The notes under the pieces: generated by a model
The model's database searches: none
What the model was told of the DNA's origin: nothing
The model's input: the letters and a program-made list of their open reading frames with translations, nothing else
Origin: JBEKTW01 sp049515655
Lineage (GTDB): Bacteria > Bacteroidota > Ignavibacteria > UBA10030 > SZUA-254
DNA length: 64,000 bases
Direction of reading: 5' to 3'
Assembly (NCBI GenBank): GCA_049515655.1
Contig: JBEKTW010000024.1
Span: 7,832 to 71,831, forward strand
Translations under genes and position numbers: made by a program
Shown here: piece by piece, positions 43,813 through 52,324 of the stretch
How the letters are laid out: every line of letters starts with the position of its first letter
How positions within the stretch are numbered: position 1 is the stretch's first letter

Positions 43813-44334
43813 TCAGAAAGCAGTTCTTTGAGAATTCATCATCTTCTTCCACTCGCTTCGAAGGATAATATGCTTGGAATCGATCGCCCGGTCGAGCGCG
43901 AGAATCCCGTCGATGTGGTCAATTTCATGCTGGAGGAGCTCCGAGAGCCTTCCGGCGGCCGTGAGCGTGTGCCGTTTCCCCTGCCCGTCAAAATATTCCA
44001 CAGAAACATTGACGTGCCGTCTGACCTTTACCAGAATATCGGGAAACGAAAAACAATCATCCCACAAAGTCATGAGGCTCCGGGAACGTTTGACGATCCG
44101 GGGATTAGTCAGCGGGAAGGGTCCGTCCAGGTTGAGGAATATGATTCGCTGAGAGGTGCCGATTTGCGGAGCGGCAATGCCGCTGCCGAAGCCCCGCCTC
44201 TTCCGAAAATCGGCGAGCGTGTCCCGCAGGTCATCGATCGTCCGGTGAACGGAACGATGAGATAAGTTCCTGACCTTCTCGCACTTCCTGCGAAGGATTG
44301 GGTTTCCGAGAAGAAGAATTTCTTTGACCGGCAT
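43813..44334 (-). CDS. def: Peptide deformylase with altered second motif
   Basis: A 173-residue metalloenzyme removing formyl groups from nascent proteins. Motif 1 is GFGSGIAAPQIG (normally GxGLAAPQ) and motif 3 is the metal-binding HEIDH (QHEIDHIDG). Motif 2, normally EGCLS with the Cys ligand, is DDCFS here; the Cys is kept. The length and position of all motifs are normal. It may be a secondary deformylase. Confidence 0.88.
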   Translation of the reverse strand: MPVKEILLLGNPILRRKCEKVRNLSHRSVHRTIDDLRDTLADFRKRRGFGSGIAAPQIGTSQRIIFLNLDGPFPLTNPRIVKRSRSLMTLWDDCFSFPDILVKVRRHVNVSVEYFDGQGKRHTLTAAGRLSELLQHEIDHIDGILALDRAIDSKHIILRSEWKKMMNSQRTAF

Positions 44335-44383
44335 ACGTCAGTTTGGCGGTTGATGATGAAGAATGGTCAAGCGTGAAATCATA

Positions 44384-45202
44384 TCAAAAGAATCCGTCGG
44401 CTCTCCGAACTTTTCCTAGGGTGTGACCGAGAAACCGCTCTCCGACCTCCGCGAACTTGTGGGGAATATCGCTGACGAAAAGCTGGACGTTCGCTTTGTG
44501 CTTGCTCGGGTTGCGCAATCCGCGCTCCTCCAGAATTCGCTCCACTTCTTCCGCCACAGCTTCGCCCGAATCGATCAACCGGACGCCGTCACCGAACACA
44601 GCCGCAATGGCCTGCTTGAGAATCGGATAGTGAGTACATCCGAGGACGAGAGTGTCGATTTTTTGAAGCTTCATCGGAAAAAGATATTCCTTCGCTATTA
44701 ACTCTGTCGCCTTGTGGTCGATCCAGCCCTCTTCGGCGAGCGGAACGAACAACGGGCACGGCTGCGCGACCACAGTGATAGAAGCATCGAGCAAATGAAC
44801 CGCGTTGGTATAGGCATTACTCGCGATCGTTCCCACCGTCCCGATGACACCGACACGTTTACCTCTCGTTGCTTCCACCGCAGCCTTCGCGCCCGGGACG
44901 ATGACGCCGACGACCGGAACATTGGCGTGCTTCTGCACAACGTCAAGCGCTACCGAGGAAACGGTGTTGCAGGCAACGACGATCATTTTCACGTCATGGC
45001 TCATCAGAAAATCGGTATCCCGCGCCGCGTATTCGCGGACCGTTTGCGGGGACTTCGAGCCATACGGAACCCGGGCAGTGTCTCCAAAATAGACGATGTT
45101 CTCATGCGGGAGATGCCGCGTCAGGGCGCGAACGACCGTCAGGCCGCCGATGCCGGAATCGAAGACACCGATGGGCTTTGCGTGCAAGGGCTTCGTGGTC
45201 AT
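44384..45202 (-). CDS. murI: Glutamate racemase
   Basis: A 272-residue enzyme making D-glutamate for peptidoglycan. PIGVFDSGIGGLTVV, YFGDTARVPYG, both catalytic cysteines (VACNTVSS and LGCTHYP) are present. I chose the ATG at 45202 (MTTKPLH), a few residues before the conserved start; the longer frame to 45313 would run through the nadE promoter. It diverges from nadE. Confidence 0.93.
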   Translation of the reverse strand: MTTKPLHAKPIGVFDSGIGGLTVVRALTRHLPHENIVYFGDTARVPYGSKSPQTVREYAARDTDFLMSHDVKMIVVACNTVSSVALDVVQKHANVPVVGVIVPGAKAAVEATRGKRVGVIGTVGTIASNAYTNAVHLLDASITVVAQPCPLFVPLAEEGWIDHKATELIAKEYLFPMKLQKIDTLVLGCTHYPILKQAIAAVFGDGVRLIDSGEAVAEEVERILEERGLRNPSKHKANVQLFVSDIPHKFAEVGERFLGHTLGKVRRADGFF

Positions 45203-45254
45203 AACCTGAAGCAATATAGGAAATCGAGCCGGATTTATCAACCGAAGCATCTTC

Positions 45255-45283
45255 TTGAAATCAGGCAAGATTTTCGCTATCTT
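45255..45283 (+). promoter_or_regulatory. Promoter of nadE
   Basis: TTGAAA at 45255-45260, 17 bases, TATCTT at 45278-45283. The nadE ATG is only 8 bases past the -10 element, so the message would be leaderless or nearly so. Confidence 0.6.
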
Positions 45284-45291
45284 CCATACGT

Positions 45292-46125
45292 ATGGAAACG
45301 TCGGGAAAAGCAACAGCCAATCTGAAACTGAACACGGACATTGTGCGAAAGCTCCTTGTGGACTTCATCCGCGATGAGGTTTCTACCGCCGGCTTCAAAA
45401 AGGGGGTTGTCGGTGTCTCCGGTGGGGTCGATTCAGCGGTGGTCGTCACGCTTGCGGCAGAGGCCCTGGGAAAGAAAAACGTCCTTGCCGTCAACATGCC
45501 CTACAAAACCAGTGACCCGTCGAGTGCGGCGGACGCGAAACTGCTCGTCAAGCAGCTCGGCATCCGCGGTGAAACGGTGGATATCACGCCGATGGTCGAC
45601 CCGTTCATTGCGAACAGTCCCGGGATGGATAACATCCGTAAGGGCAACGTGATGGCCAGGGAGCGAATGATTGTGCTGTACGACATCTCGTCGAGGGAAA
45701 ATGCGCTTGTGGTCGGGACGAGCAACAAGACGGAGGTGCTGTTGGGTTACGGAACACTCTTCGGCGATACTGCCTGCGCTATTAATCCTCTCGGTGATTT
45801 GTACAAAACGCAGGTCTGGCAGTTAGCGGAAGCGATCGGAATTCCCAAGAAGATTGTCAAGAAAAAACCGTCGGCCGATCTCTGGCAGGGACAAACGGAT
45901 GAGGGCGAGTTGGGTTTTACCTATAAGCAGGTCGACCGGCTTCTCTATTATATGGTCGACGAACGTTTGACCGATGAAGAGCTGGTTCCGCTCGGGATCG
46001 AAAAGAAGTTTATCGCGAAAGTGAAGCGCATCGTGCAGCGCAACCAGTTCAAGGGCCGGCCTCCTGTCATTGCAAAAGTTTCTCACCGAACGGTCAATAT
46101 CGATTTCCACTCCGCAAGGGATTGA
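45292..46125 (+). CDS. nadE: Ammonia-dependent NAD+ synthetase
   Basis: A 277-residue enzyme that amidates deamido-NAD. ATP pyrophosphatase loop GVSGGVDSAVVV, the GTSNKTEVLLGYGT and FGDTACAINPLGDLYKTQV stretches, and KKKPSADLWQGQTDE are all family marks. There is no glutaminase domain. The start ATG 45292 lacks a ribosome site; see the promoter entry. Confidence 0.94.
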   Translation: METSGKATANLKLNTDIVRKLLVDFIRDEVSTAGFKKGVVGVSGGVDSAVVVTLAAEALGKKNVLAVNMPYKTSDPSSAADAKLLVKQLGIRGETVDITPMVDPFIANSPGMDNIRKGNVMARERMIVLYDISSRENALVVGTSNKTEVLLGYGTLFGDTACAINPLGDLYKTQVWQLAEAIGIPKKIVKKKPSADLWQGQTDEGELGFTYKQVDRLLYYMVDERLTDEELVPLGIEKKFIAKVKRIVQRNQFKGRPPVIAKVSHRTVNIDFHSARD

Positions 46126-46129
46126 GGAA

Positions 46130-46153
46130 CCTGAAGAGCGCGGGCTTTTCAGG
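46130..46153 (+). terminator. Hairpin after nadE
   Basis: 10-bp stem (46130-46139 with 46144-46153, one G-T pair) and a GCGG loop, five bases after the stop codon. There is no T-run, so termination strength is doubtful. Confidence 0.4.
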
Positions 46154-46346
46154 AGAAGTACATGAAGATCACCTTAATATTCTTTGACGTCATCCTGACG
46201 CGCTTTTGGTCAGGGTCTGAACTGAGATTACGTTGCTGACGTCCGGATGCCGATCAGAAACATATCGGCAAGACGGAGAGATGTCATCCCAACTAGCCCT
46301 TGCGATCAAATACCCTTGCCGGACACCATAATATTATTGCCACCCC

Positions 46347-47057
46347 ATGTCTGAATCAGTCATCGCTGGCACACTCTACATCGTCAGCACGCCGATAGGC
46401 AATCTGGAGGATATCACGTTTCGTGCGGTCAGCATCCTGTCGGGTGTTGACCTTGTCGCGGCGGAAGATACTCGCAAGACGAAGTTTCTCTTGAATCATT
46501 ACAACCTCCAGAAGCCTCTGGTCAGTTTTTTCAGCTTCAACGAAGCACGTCGTACCCCCGACCTCATCGCCAAGCTCAGGAGCGGAACATCCATCGCGCT
46601 GGTGACGGATGCCGGAACGCCGGGAATTTCCGACCCCGCGTTCCGGATCGTACGTGCAGCGCTGGATGAATCTGTCCCGGTGGTCGCAATTCCCGGTCCT
46701 TCGGCATTTCTTGCCGCGCTCATCGTGAGCGGGCTGCCGGTCGAACGATTTGTGTTCGAAGGCTTTCTTCCTGTCAAGAAAGGAAGGAAAACGATGCTGG
46801 AGAGACTCGGGAGCGAGGAGCGGACAATTATTCTGTACGAATCGCCTCATCGACTTCTCAAAACATTGCGGGAGCTCCATGAGCATGTCGGCAATCGTGA
46901 AATCGCCGTCGCGCGGGAGTTGACGAAGAAATTCGAGGAAGTTGTCCGGGGCCGGATTTCCGATGCCATCGACCATTTCTCAAACCATAAAGTCCTCGGT
47001 GAATTTGTGATCGTTCTCGGTGGTTCTTCCGGAGACCACCCTGACTCAAGTGGATAA
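46347..47057 (+). CDS. rsmI: 16S rRNA (cytidine1402-2'-O)-methyltransferase RsmI
   Basis: A 236-residue SAM-dependent enzyme. The N-terminal YIVSTPIGNLEDIT, AEDTRKTKFLL, SLVTDAGTPGISDP-type stretch and FEGFLPVKKGRK are all RsmI marks. The C-terminus ends with GGSSGDH. It methylates C1402 of 16S rRNA. Confidence 0.94.
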   Translation: MSESVIAGTLYIVSTPIGNLEDITFRAVSILSGVDLVAAEDTRKTKFLLNHYNLQKPLVSFFSFNEARRTPDLIAKLRSGTSIALVTDAGTPGISDPAFRIVRAALDESVPVVAIPGPSAFLAALIVSGLPVERFVFEGFLPVKKGRKTMLERLGSEERTIILYESPHRLLKTLRELHEHVGNREIAVARELTKKFEEVVRGRISDAIDHFSNHKVLGEFVIVLGGSSGDHPDSSG

Positions 47058-47138
47058 TTTTCCATCATCCATCTTCGATCGGCGTTTGTCATCAGTTATC
47101 AGCAGCATCAGTAGTATCAGCGTAATCAGCGGTAAGAC

Positions 47139-47167
47139 TTGATTTTTCGGCTAAACTATGGTATATT
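47139..47167 (+). promoter_or_regulatory. groESL promoter
   Basis: TTGATT at 47139-47144, 17 bases, TATATT at 47162-47167, with the CIRCE operator starting two bases later. Confidence 0.75.
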
Positions 47168-47168
47168 G

Positions 47169-47195
47169 TTAGCACTCTGTCAAAGAGAGTGCTAA
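47169..47195 (+). promoter_or_regulatory. CIRCE operator (HrcA site)
   Basis: A perfect TTAGCACTC-N9-GAGTGCTAA at 47169-47195. It would be covered by the heat-shock repressor HrcA; hrcA itself is not in this window. It overlaps the transcription start, so binding would block groESL. Confidence 0.95.
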
Positions 47196-47271
47196 TGGCT
47201 ACGAAATGCAATCTCTTCTTTGGTAAAACAATTCTAATTCATCAAAAATCAATCATTTAGGAGGAGTTTAT

Positions 47272-47556
47272 ATGAAGATTAAACCCCTAGCAGATCGTGT
47301 TGTAATCAAGCCGTCGCCGGGTGAAGAAAAGACCAAGAGTGGGCTTATTATTCCGGACACGGCGAAGGAGAAGCCTGTCGTTGGAGAAGTTGTTGCCGCA
47401 GGTCCCGGTCGGAAGGCAGACGACGGAAAGGTCATTCCGATGGAGTTGAAAGTCGGCGATAAAGTGCTGTACGGAAAATATTCCGGGACTGAAGTCACGC
47501 TCGACGGTCAGGAATATCTGATCATGCGCGAAAGCGACATTTTTGCCGTTGTGTAG
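47272..47556 (+). CDS. groES: Co-chaperonin GroES
   Basis: A 94-residue GroES with KPLADRVVIKP at the start, the mobile loop region with SGLIIPDTAKEKP, and GTEVTLDGQEYLIMRE near the end. AGGAGGAG precedes ATG 47272. It caps the GroEL chamber and is followed by groEL. Confidence 0.97.
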   Translation: MKIKPLADRVVIKPSPGEEKTKSGLIIPDTAKEKPVVGEVVAAGPGRKADDGKVIPMELKVGDKVLYGKYSGTEVTLDGQEYLIMRESDIFAVV

Positions 47557-47641
47557 ACAAGAGGTCGCTTCAAATGACGTCAGGCAAACAACCCGTTTCA
47601 ACGAAATCAAAAAGCTTAAACATAAGAGGAGTTAAAGAATT

Positions 47642-49279
47642 ATGAGTGCAAAGATAATTACGTTCGAGTCAGAGGCGCGCGCCGCGTTGAAGCGGGGTGT
47701 CGACAAGCTGGCCGATGCGGTGAAAGTGACGCTTGGTCCGAAAGGGCGCAATGTCGTCATCGATAAGAAATTTGGTGCACCAACGGTGACAAAGGACGGC
47801 GTAACCGTTGCGAAAGAGATCGAGCTCGAGGATCCCATCGAGAATATGGGTGCCCAGATGGTACGTGAAGTCGCCAGCAAAACCTCCGATGTTGCCGGTG
47901 ACGGCACAACGACGGCCACTGTTCTTGCACAGGCGATTGTCCGTGAAGGAATGAAAAACGTGACTGCCGGCGCAAATCCAATGGACCTCAAGAGAGGCAT
48001 CGATTTAGCAGTGCAGAAGGTCGTCAGTGAACTGAAGAAACTGAGCAAAACGGTTGGCGACGACAAAGAGAAGATCGCCCAGGTCGGCGCAATCTCAGCC
48101 AACAACGACCGCACGATCGGCGAGCTGATTGCCAACGCGATGGAACGCGTCGGCAAAGACGGCGTCATCACGGTCGAAGAGGCCAAAGGTACGGAGACGA
48201 CTGTCGAATGGGTGGAAGGAATGCAATTTGACCGCGGTTATCTTTCGCCGTATTTCGTGACGGATGCCGACACGATGGAAACTGTCCTCGAGGATCCATA
48301 CATCCTCATTCACGACAAAAAGATCAGTGCGATGAAGGATTTGCTTCCGATTTTGGAAAAAATTGCACAGGCCGGGCGGTCCATCCTCGTGATCGCGGAA
48401 GACCTTGAAGGTGAAGCGCTCGCGACGCTCGTGGTGAACAAGCTGCGCGGCACGTTGAAAGTGTGTGCCGTAAAAGCTCCGGGATTTGGTGACCGGCGGA
48501 AGGCGATGTTGGAAGATGTCGCCGTCCTGACGAACGGTACCGTCATTTCCGACGAAAAAGGTTTCAAGCTCGAGAACGCTCAATTGTCGTATCTTGGTAC
48601 CGCGAAGAAGGTCACGATTGACAAAGACAATACGACCATCGTCGAAGGCGCCGGCAAGAAGGATGACATCAAGAAGCGCATCAACGAGATCAAAGGACAA
48701 ATCGAGAAGACAACTTCCGACTACGACAAGGAAAAGCTTCAGGAGCGGTTGGCAAAGCTCTCCGGCGGAGTTGCGGTTCTGAAAGTCGGCGCCTCGACAG
48801 AAGTCGAGATGAAGGAGAAGAAAGCTCGCGTCGAAGATGCTCTGCACGCGACACGCGCGGCCGTCGAGGAAGGAATTGTTCCGGGCGGCGGCGTTGCCTA
48901 TCTCAGATCGTTGAGTGCCCTTGACGGCATTAAGGTTGATAACGACGACCAGCAAATCGGAATCGAAATCGTCCGGCGCGCTCTTGAAGAGCCAATTCGC
49001 TGGATCGTGAATAATGCCGGTTTGGAGGGTTCCATCATTGTCAATAAAGTGAAGGAAGGTAAGGACGATTACGGATTCAACGCGCAAACCGAAAAATATG
49101 AGAACCTCATCAAGTCCGGCGTCATCGACCCGACAAAGGTTGCTCGTATTGCGTTGGAAAACGCGGCCAGCGTCGCGGCTCTCGTTTTGACGACCGAAGC
49201 AACGATCGTCGAGAAGCCCGAGAAGGAAAAGCACGGCCCGATGATGCCCCCCGGCGGCGGAATGGGCGATATGTACTAG
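47642..49279 (+). CDS. groEL: Chaperonin GroEL
   Basis: A 545-residue chaperonin. ATP-binding VTLGPKGRNVV and GDGTTTATVLA, plus EGIVPGGGVAYL, are intact, and the tail ends GPMMPPGGGMGD in the Gly-Met style. AGAGGAG precedes ATG 47642. The full operon is groES-groEL. Confidence 0.98.
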   Translation: MSAKIITFESEARAALKRGVDKLADAVKVTLGPKGRNVVIDKKFGAPTVTKDGVTVAKEIELEDPIENMGAQMVREVASKTSDVAGDGTTTATVLAQAIVREGMKNVTAGANPMDLKRGIDLAVQKVVSELKKLSKTVGDDKEKIAQVGAISANNDRTIGELIANAMERVGKDGVITVEEAKGTETTVEWVEGMQFDRGYLSPYFVTDADTMETVLEDPYILIHDKKISAMKDLLPILEKIAQAGRSILVIAEDLEGEALATLVVNKLRGTLKVCAVKAPGFGDRRKAMLEDVAVLTNGTVISDEKGFKLENAQLSYLGTAKKVTIDKDNTTIVEGAGKKDDIKKRINEIKGQIEKTTSDYDKEKLQERLAKLSGGVAVLKVGASTEVEMKEKKARVEDALHATRAAVEEGIVPGGGVAYLRSLSALDGIKVDNDDQQIGIEIVRRALEEPIRWIVNNAGLEGSIIVNKVKEGKDDYGFNAQTEKYENLIKSGVIDPTKVARIALENAASVAALVLTTEATIVEKPEKEKHGPMMPPGGGMGDMY

Positions 49280-49310
49280 AAAGCAGTTGAGTGCAGATGT
49301 AGAGAGAAAG

Positions 49311-49340
49311 CCCCCGGTGGGAAAAACCGCCGGGGGTTTT
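49311..49340 (+). terminator. groESL terminator
   Basis: 10-bp stem (49311-49320 with 49327-49336, one G-T pair), loop GAAAAA, then TTTT. Confidence 0.9.
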
Positions 49341-49433
49341 CCCTTTTCTTGAGGATTTCTCCGGTTTTGAGGGGGCAGGCGCTTCCCCTCTCATTCGCTC
49401 CGGCGGTTGACGTGATTTTCGGGATTCTCTTCT

Positions 49434-49462
49434 TGACACGACTCCGATTTTTCATTATATTC
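49434..49462 (+). promoter_or_regulatory. Promoter of the DUF3276 gene
   Basis: TTGACA at 49434-49439, 17 bases, TATATT at 49457-49462: a textbook sigma-70-type promoter. Confidence 0.85.
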
Positions 49463-49568
49463 ACCGTTGCTCTCAGAGACGACGCCCTCCCGATGCAGAG
49501 GAAGTGTTTCCTCTTCTTGCCGTCCATAAATTCACCATCAATCATAACACATATTTAGAGGAGGTTCC

Positions 49569-49787
49569 ATGGACGCACTATTTTCAAAAATCATCAAAGC
49601 CGGCGACCGCACGTACTTCATCGACGTGAAGGAAGCGAAGAATAAATCAAAGTACCTGACCATTGCGGAAAGCAAGAAGGCGAAGGAGGGAGACAAGAAA
49701 TTCTCCCGGTCGAGCGTCATGGTTTTTGATAACCAGGCGGAGCCGTTCCGCGAAGCGCTCGAAGAGGCGATGAAGGTCATGTCATAG
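49569..49787 (+). CDS. DUF3276 (PUR-alpha/beta/gamma) DNA/RNA-binding protein
   Basis: A 72-residue protein with the PUR-domain core: RTYFIDVKEAKNKSKYLTIAE and SVMVFDNQAEPFREALEEA. Bacteroidota carry this small single-domain PUR protein, which binds nucleic acid. It has its own strong promoter and a terminator, so it is a monocistronic unit. AGAGGAGG precedes ATG 49569. Confidence 0.93.
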   Translation: MDALFSKIIKAGDRTYFIDVKEAKNKSKYLTIAESKKAKEGDKKFSRSSVMVFDNQAEPFREALEEAMKVMS

Positions 49788-49809
49788 ACGGAACTGGCTC
49801 AACCCGTTG

Positions 49810-49849
49810 CTCCCCGGGGACGATTCCCGTTACCCCGGGGAGTTTTTTT
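49810..49849 (+). terminator. Terminator after the DUF3276 gene
   Basis: Perfect 10-bp stem (49810-49819 with 49833-49842) and T7 run at 49843-49849. Confidence 0.93.
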
Positions 49850-50423
49850 ATCCACCCATAGGGGGGACTTCAAGAACTGCTTACGTCCGGGGACGGCAGT
49901 GCATCAATTTCATTTTTGAGTGCTGTGCTAACCCCACCTTCCGTGAGGCAATCCAGGAACTACGCCAATCCGTCAACCCCGACATCTGTCCTGAGCGAAG
50001 TCGAAGGATGCTTCTAGTCGGGATCTATGCCTTGCCTGCTTAGTTTCATCTCGTTCCCAAATTTTATTCGGCAACGTTCTGGACGCGCAGGCTGGGGGGA
50101 GTTGCGGTGACATTGCTCGATTCGGCTTCCCCCGACCCACTCCGAACTCATCCCCTTGCCCCTCACCGCCAAGGCGGGATCTTCGACTTCTCTACAAGTA
50201 GAGAAGGGGAAGCGCTTCCATGGCCAGCGTCCCTCTCTAATCTTAGAGAGGGACCACAGGGTGAGTTCGAACGCGCACATCTTTGGGGTCGGATACAGAG
50301 CTACCTGCTCACTCAAGGGGGAGAATACAAGAGGGGGTAAATTGTGTGCGGCAGTTCTTCGAACTGAGGCACTTCTCCGGGGACAGGTTTATCGACAAAA
50401 CCATGTCAAACGAAAACCATCGT
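49850..50423. repeat. Repeat-rich intergenic region
   Basis: No credible gene. It holds copies of the dispersed repeats: 49918-49944, 49986-50008 and 50314-50337 (partners listed with the other copies), plus two perfect snap-back hairpins: arms of 9 bases at 50187-50206 and arms of 11 bases at 50230-50253, both with 2-base loops. Open frames running through it are incidental. Confidence 0.7.
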
Positions 50424-50627
50424 TCACCGGACGGTCTTCTTCCGGTTTGCCAGCACGAAAATCACCCCGCCGACGATCATGATCGCTCCCCACCAGATAT
50501 CCGCGTGAAGATTCCAGAGAACCTTCTGCTGCTCGGGGGGATTCGCGAGACCGTAGAGCCCCGAGATCGTTACAATCACTCCCAGGACCGAAAGTAGCAG
50601 TCCGACAAAATACCAGATTGGTTTCAT
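50424..50627 (-). CDS. Small two-helix membrane protein
   Basis: A 67-residue protein with helices WYFVGLLLSVLGVIVTISG and WWGAIMIVGGVIFVLA. No family is known to me. It begins 13 bases after the symporter gene on the same strand, so it may be a subunit of, or accessory to, that transporter. Confidence 0.75.
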   Translation of the reverse strand: MKPIWYFVGLLLSVLGVIVTISGLYGLANPPEQQKVLWNLHADIWWGAIMIVGGVIFVLANRKKTVR

Positions 50628-50640
50628 GGTCTTGTTCTCC

Positions 50641-52302
50641 TTACCAGAAATATATATTGAGCACGGTCAGGATGATAAGAGAGAGAATCGCGACAAATTC
50701 GGGTCTCTTCATGAACGGCACAGGTTCGGTGATTGTCTCCGCGGTGAGGCCTTTCACCAGCCCGACGAGTTCCTCCTTCGGTTTTTTCCGGGTGAACAGG
50801 CTGATGATGATGGTGACGCTGAAGCAAATCAACCAGGCCCACCACGCCCGCCAGAAATTCGCGGCCATGTCACTGGCAACCGGAGAGAGAGTCAAGGTTG
50901 CGGTTCCTATCCACTGGAACTTGAGGGCGAGAAACAGGACGAAGGAGGATCCCATCCCGGCGAGGAGCCCCCAGAATGCCCCGGCCGGCGTAATCCAGAC
51001 GAAAAACATGCCGAGGAGCATGGTCGCAAAGAGCGGAGCGTTCACCCACGAGAAGATCGCCTGCATATAATCCATAATGCTCGGAAAAGTCTTGGCCCAG
51101 TAGGCAGTTCCTACGCTAATGATGATGCCGATGACCGTCGTAATTCTCCCCATTTTCAACAACTGAGCATCCGTGGCGTTCTTGTTGATGAGCGAACGGT
51201 AGATGTCATACGTCCAGACGGTATTGAAGGCGCTCACGTTTCCGGCCTGGCCTGCCATGAATCCCGCCAGCAGAGCCGTGACTCCCAACCCAATCAATCC
51301 GCTCGGGTAGTACCGCTGGATGAGGAGTGGCAGAGCAGAGTCGTAGTTGATCTGGCCGCCGTCATGCAACAAAGCAAATCCCGATTGTGGGTCTCTCGCG
51401 AGGGCAAGCGCGACAAGGCCGGCCATAATGACGATGAAGGGAACGGCCATTTTGAAAAACGACGCGATGATTGGTGTCATGCGTGCTGAACGTAGATCCT
51501 TTGCGGAGAAAGCACGCTGCACGACCAGAAAATCCGTCGTCCAATACCCGAAAGAAAGAACGAATCCCAGTCCAAGGACGATGCCCGCCCACGTGATGAC
51601 CATGCCGTTCTGGGTAGGGTCGGCGGAGGTTGACCACAATGTGTTGAAGGAGGAGGGGACTTTCGTGAACACCGCGCCGACTCCTCCGAGTTCGATGATG
51701 CCCAGAATAGAAACGAGGAAAAGTCCGAACCAGATCAGGAAGAACTGGACGATTTCCGTGAAGATTGCCGAGAGCAAGCCGCTCATGGCGACGTAGGCGC
51801 CGACGGTGACCGCCGAGACCCACATGCTGATATTCCAGTCCCAGCCCAGGAACGTGTGCAGGACGAGCGCCATCGCGTAGAGATTGATGCCCGAGACAAG
51901 AAGCGTCATCAGGGCAAATGCGAAAGCGTTGAGCACGCGGGTGCGCTCGTCAAAGCGTAACTTCAGATAGCCGGGAACCGAGTGGATGCGGCTGCTGTAG
52001 TAGAACGGCATCATGTAGATGCCGAGGAACAGCATTGCCGGAATCGCGCCGATCCAGTAAAAGTGCGCGACGTACATTCCGTATTTGTACGTGTTGCCGG
52101 TCATGCCGAGCAGCTCCAGCGCACCGAGGTTTGCGGAGAGGAATGCAATTCCCGCAACCCAGGCGCTGTTTTTCCTTCCCGCGATGAAAAAATCCTCCTG
52201 GCTCTTGGTGAATCGCTTGAGGTAATACCCGAGCCCCAGGATAAATGCGAAATAGATTCCGATAACAAGCCAGTCGTTGAATGATAGACCGATAGTGGTC
52301 AT
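50641..52302 (-). CDS. Sodium/solute symporter (SSS/SGLT type)
   Basis: A 553-residue transporter with about 14 helices. The SSS features include the N-terminal EDFFIAGRKNSAWVAGI, SVPGYLKLRFD and the GFMAGQAGNVSAFNTVWTYDIY stretch. The family takes up sugars or other solutes with Na+. It sits 22 bases downstream of galK, so galactose or a related sugar is the likely substrate; this is inferred. Confidence 0.92.
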   Translation of the reverse strand: MTTIGLSFNDWLVIGIYFAFILGLGYYLKRFTKSQEDFFIAGRKNSAWVAGIAFLSANLGALELLGMTGNTYKYGMYVAHFYWIGAIPAMLFLGIYMMPFYYSSRIHSVPGYLKLRFDERTRVLNAFAFALMTLLVSGINLYAMALVLHTFLGWDWNISMWVSAVTVGAYVAMSGLLSAIFTEIVQFFLIWFGLFLVSILGIIELGGVGAVFTKVPSSFNTLWSTSADPTQNGMVITWAGIVLGLGFVLSFGYWTTDFLVVQRAFSAKDLRSARMTPIIASFFKMAVPFIVIMAGLVALALARDPQSGFALLHDGGQINYDSALPLLIQRYYPSGLIGLGVTALLAGFMAGQAGNVSAFNTVWTYDIYRSLINKNATDAQLLKMGRITTVIGIIISVGTAYWAKTFPSIMDYMQAIFSWVNAPLFATMLLGMFFVWITPAGAFWGLLAGMGSSFVLFLALKFQWIGTATLTLSPVASDMAANFWRAWWAWLICFSVTIIISLFTRKKPKEELVGLVKGLTAETITEPVPFMKRPEFVAILSLIILTVLNIYFW

Positions 52303-52324
52303 GTGGGGACCTTTCGAAAATGTT

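Noticed and set aside
48095..49234. A 379-codon open frame on the minus strand across groEL
   Set aside because: It is the mirror of a conserved groEL gene. Long opposite-strand frames are common in high-GC coding DNA, and there is no ribosome site or family match.
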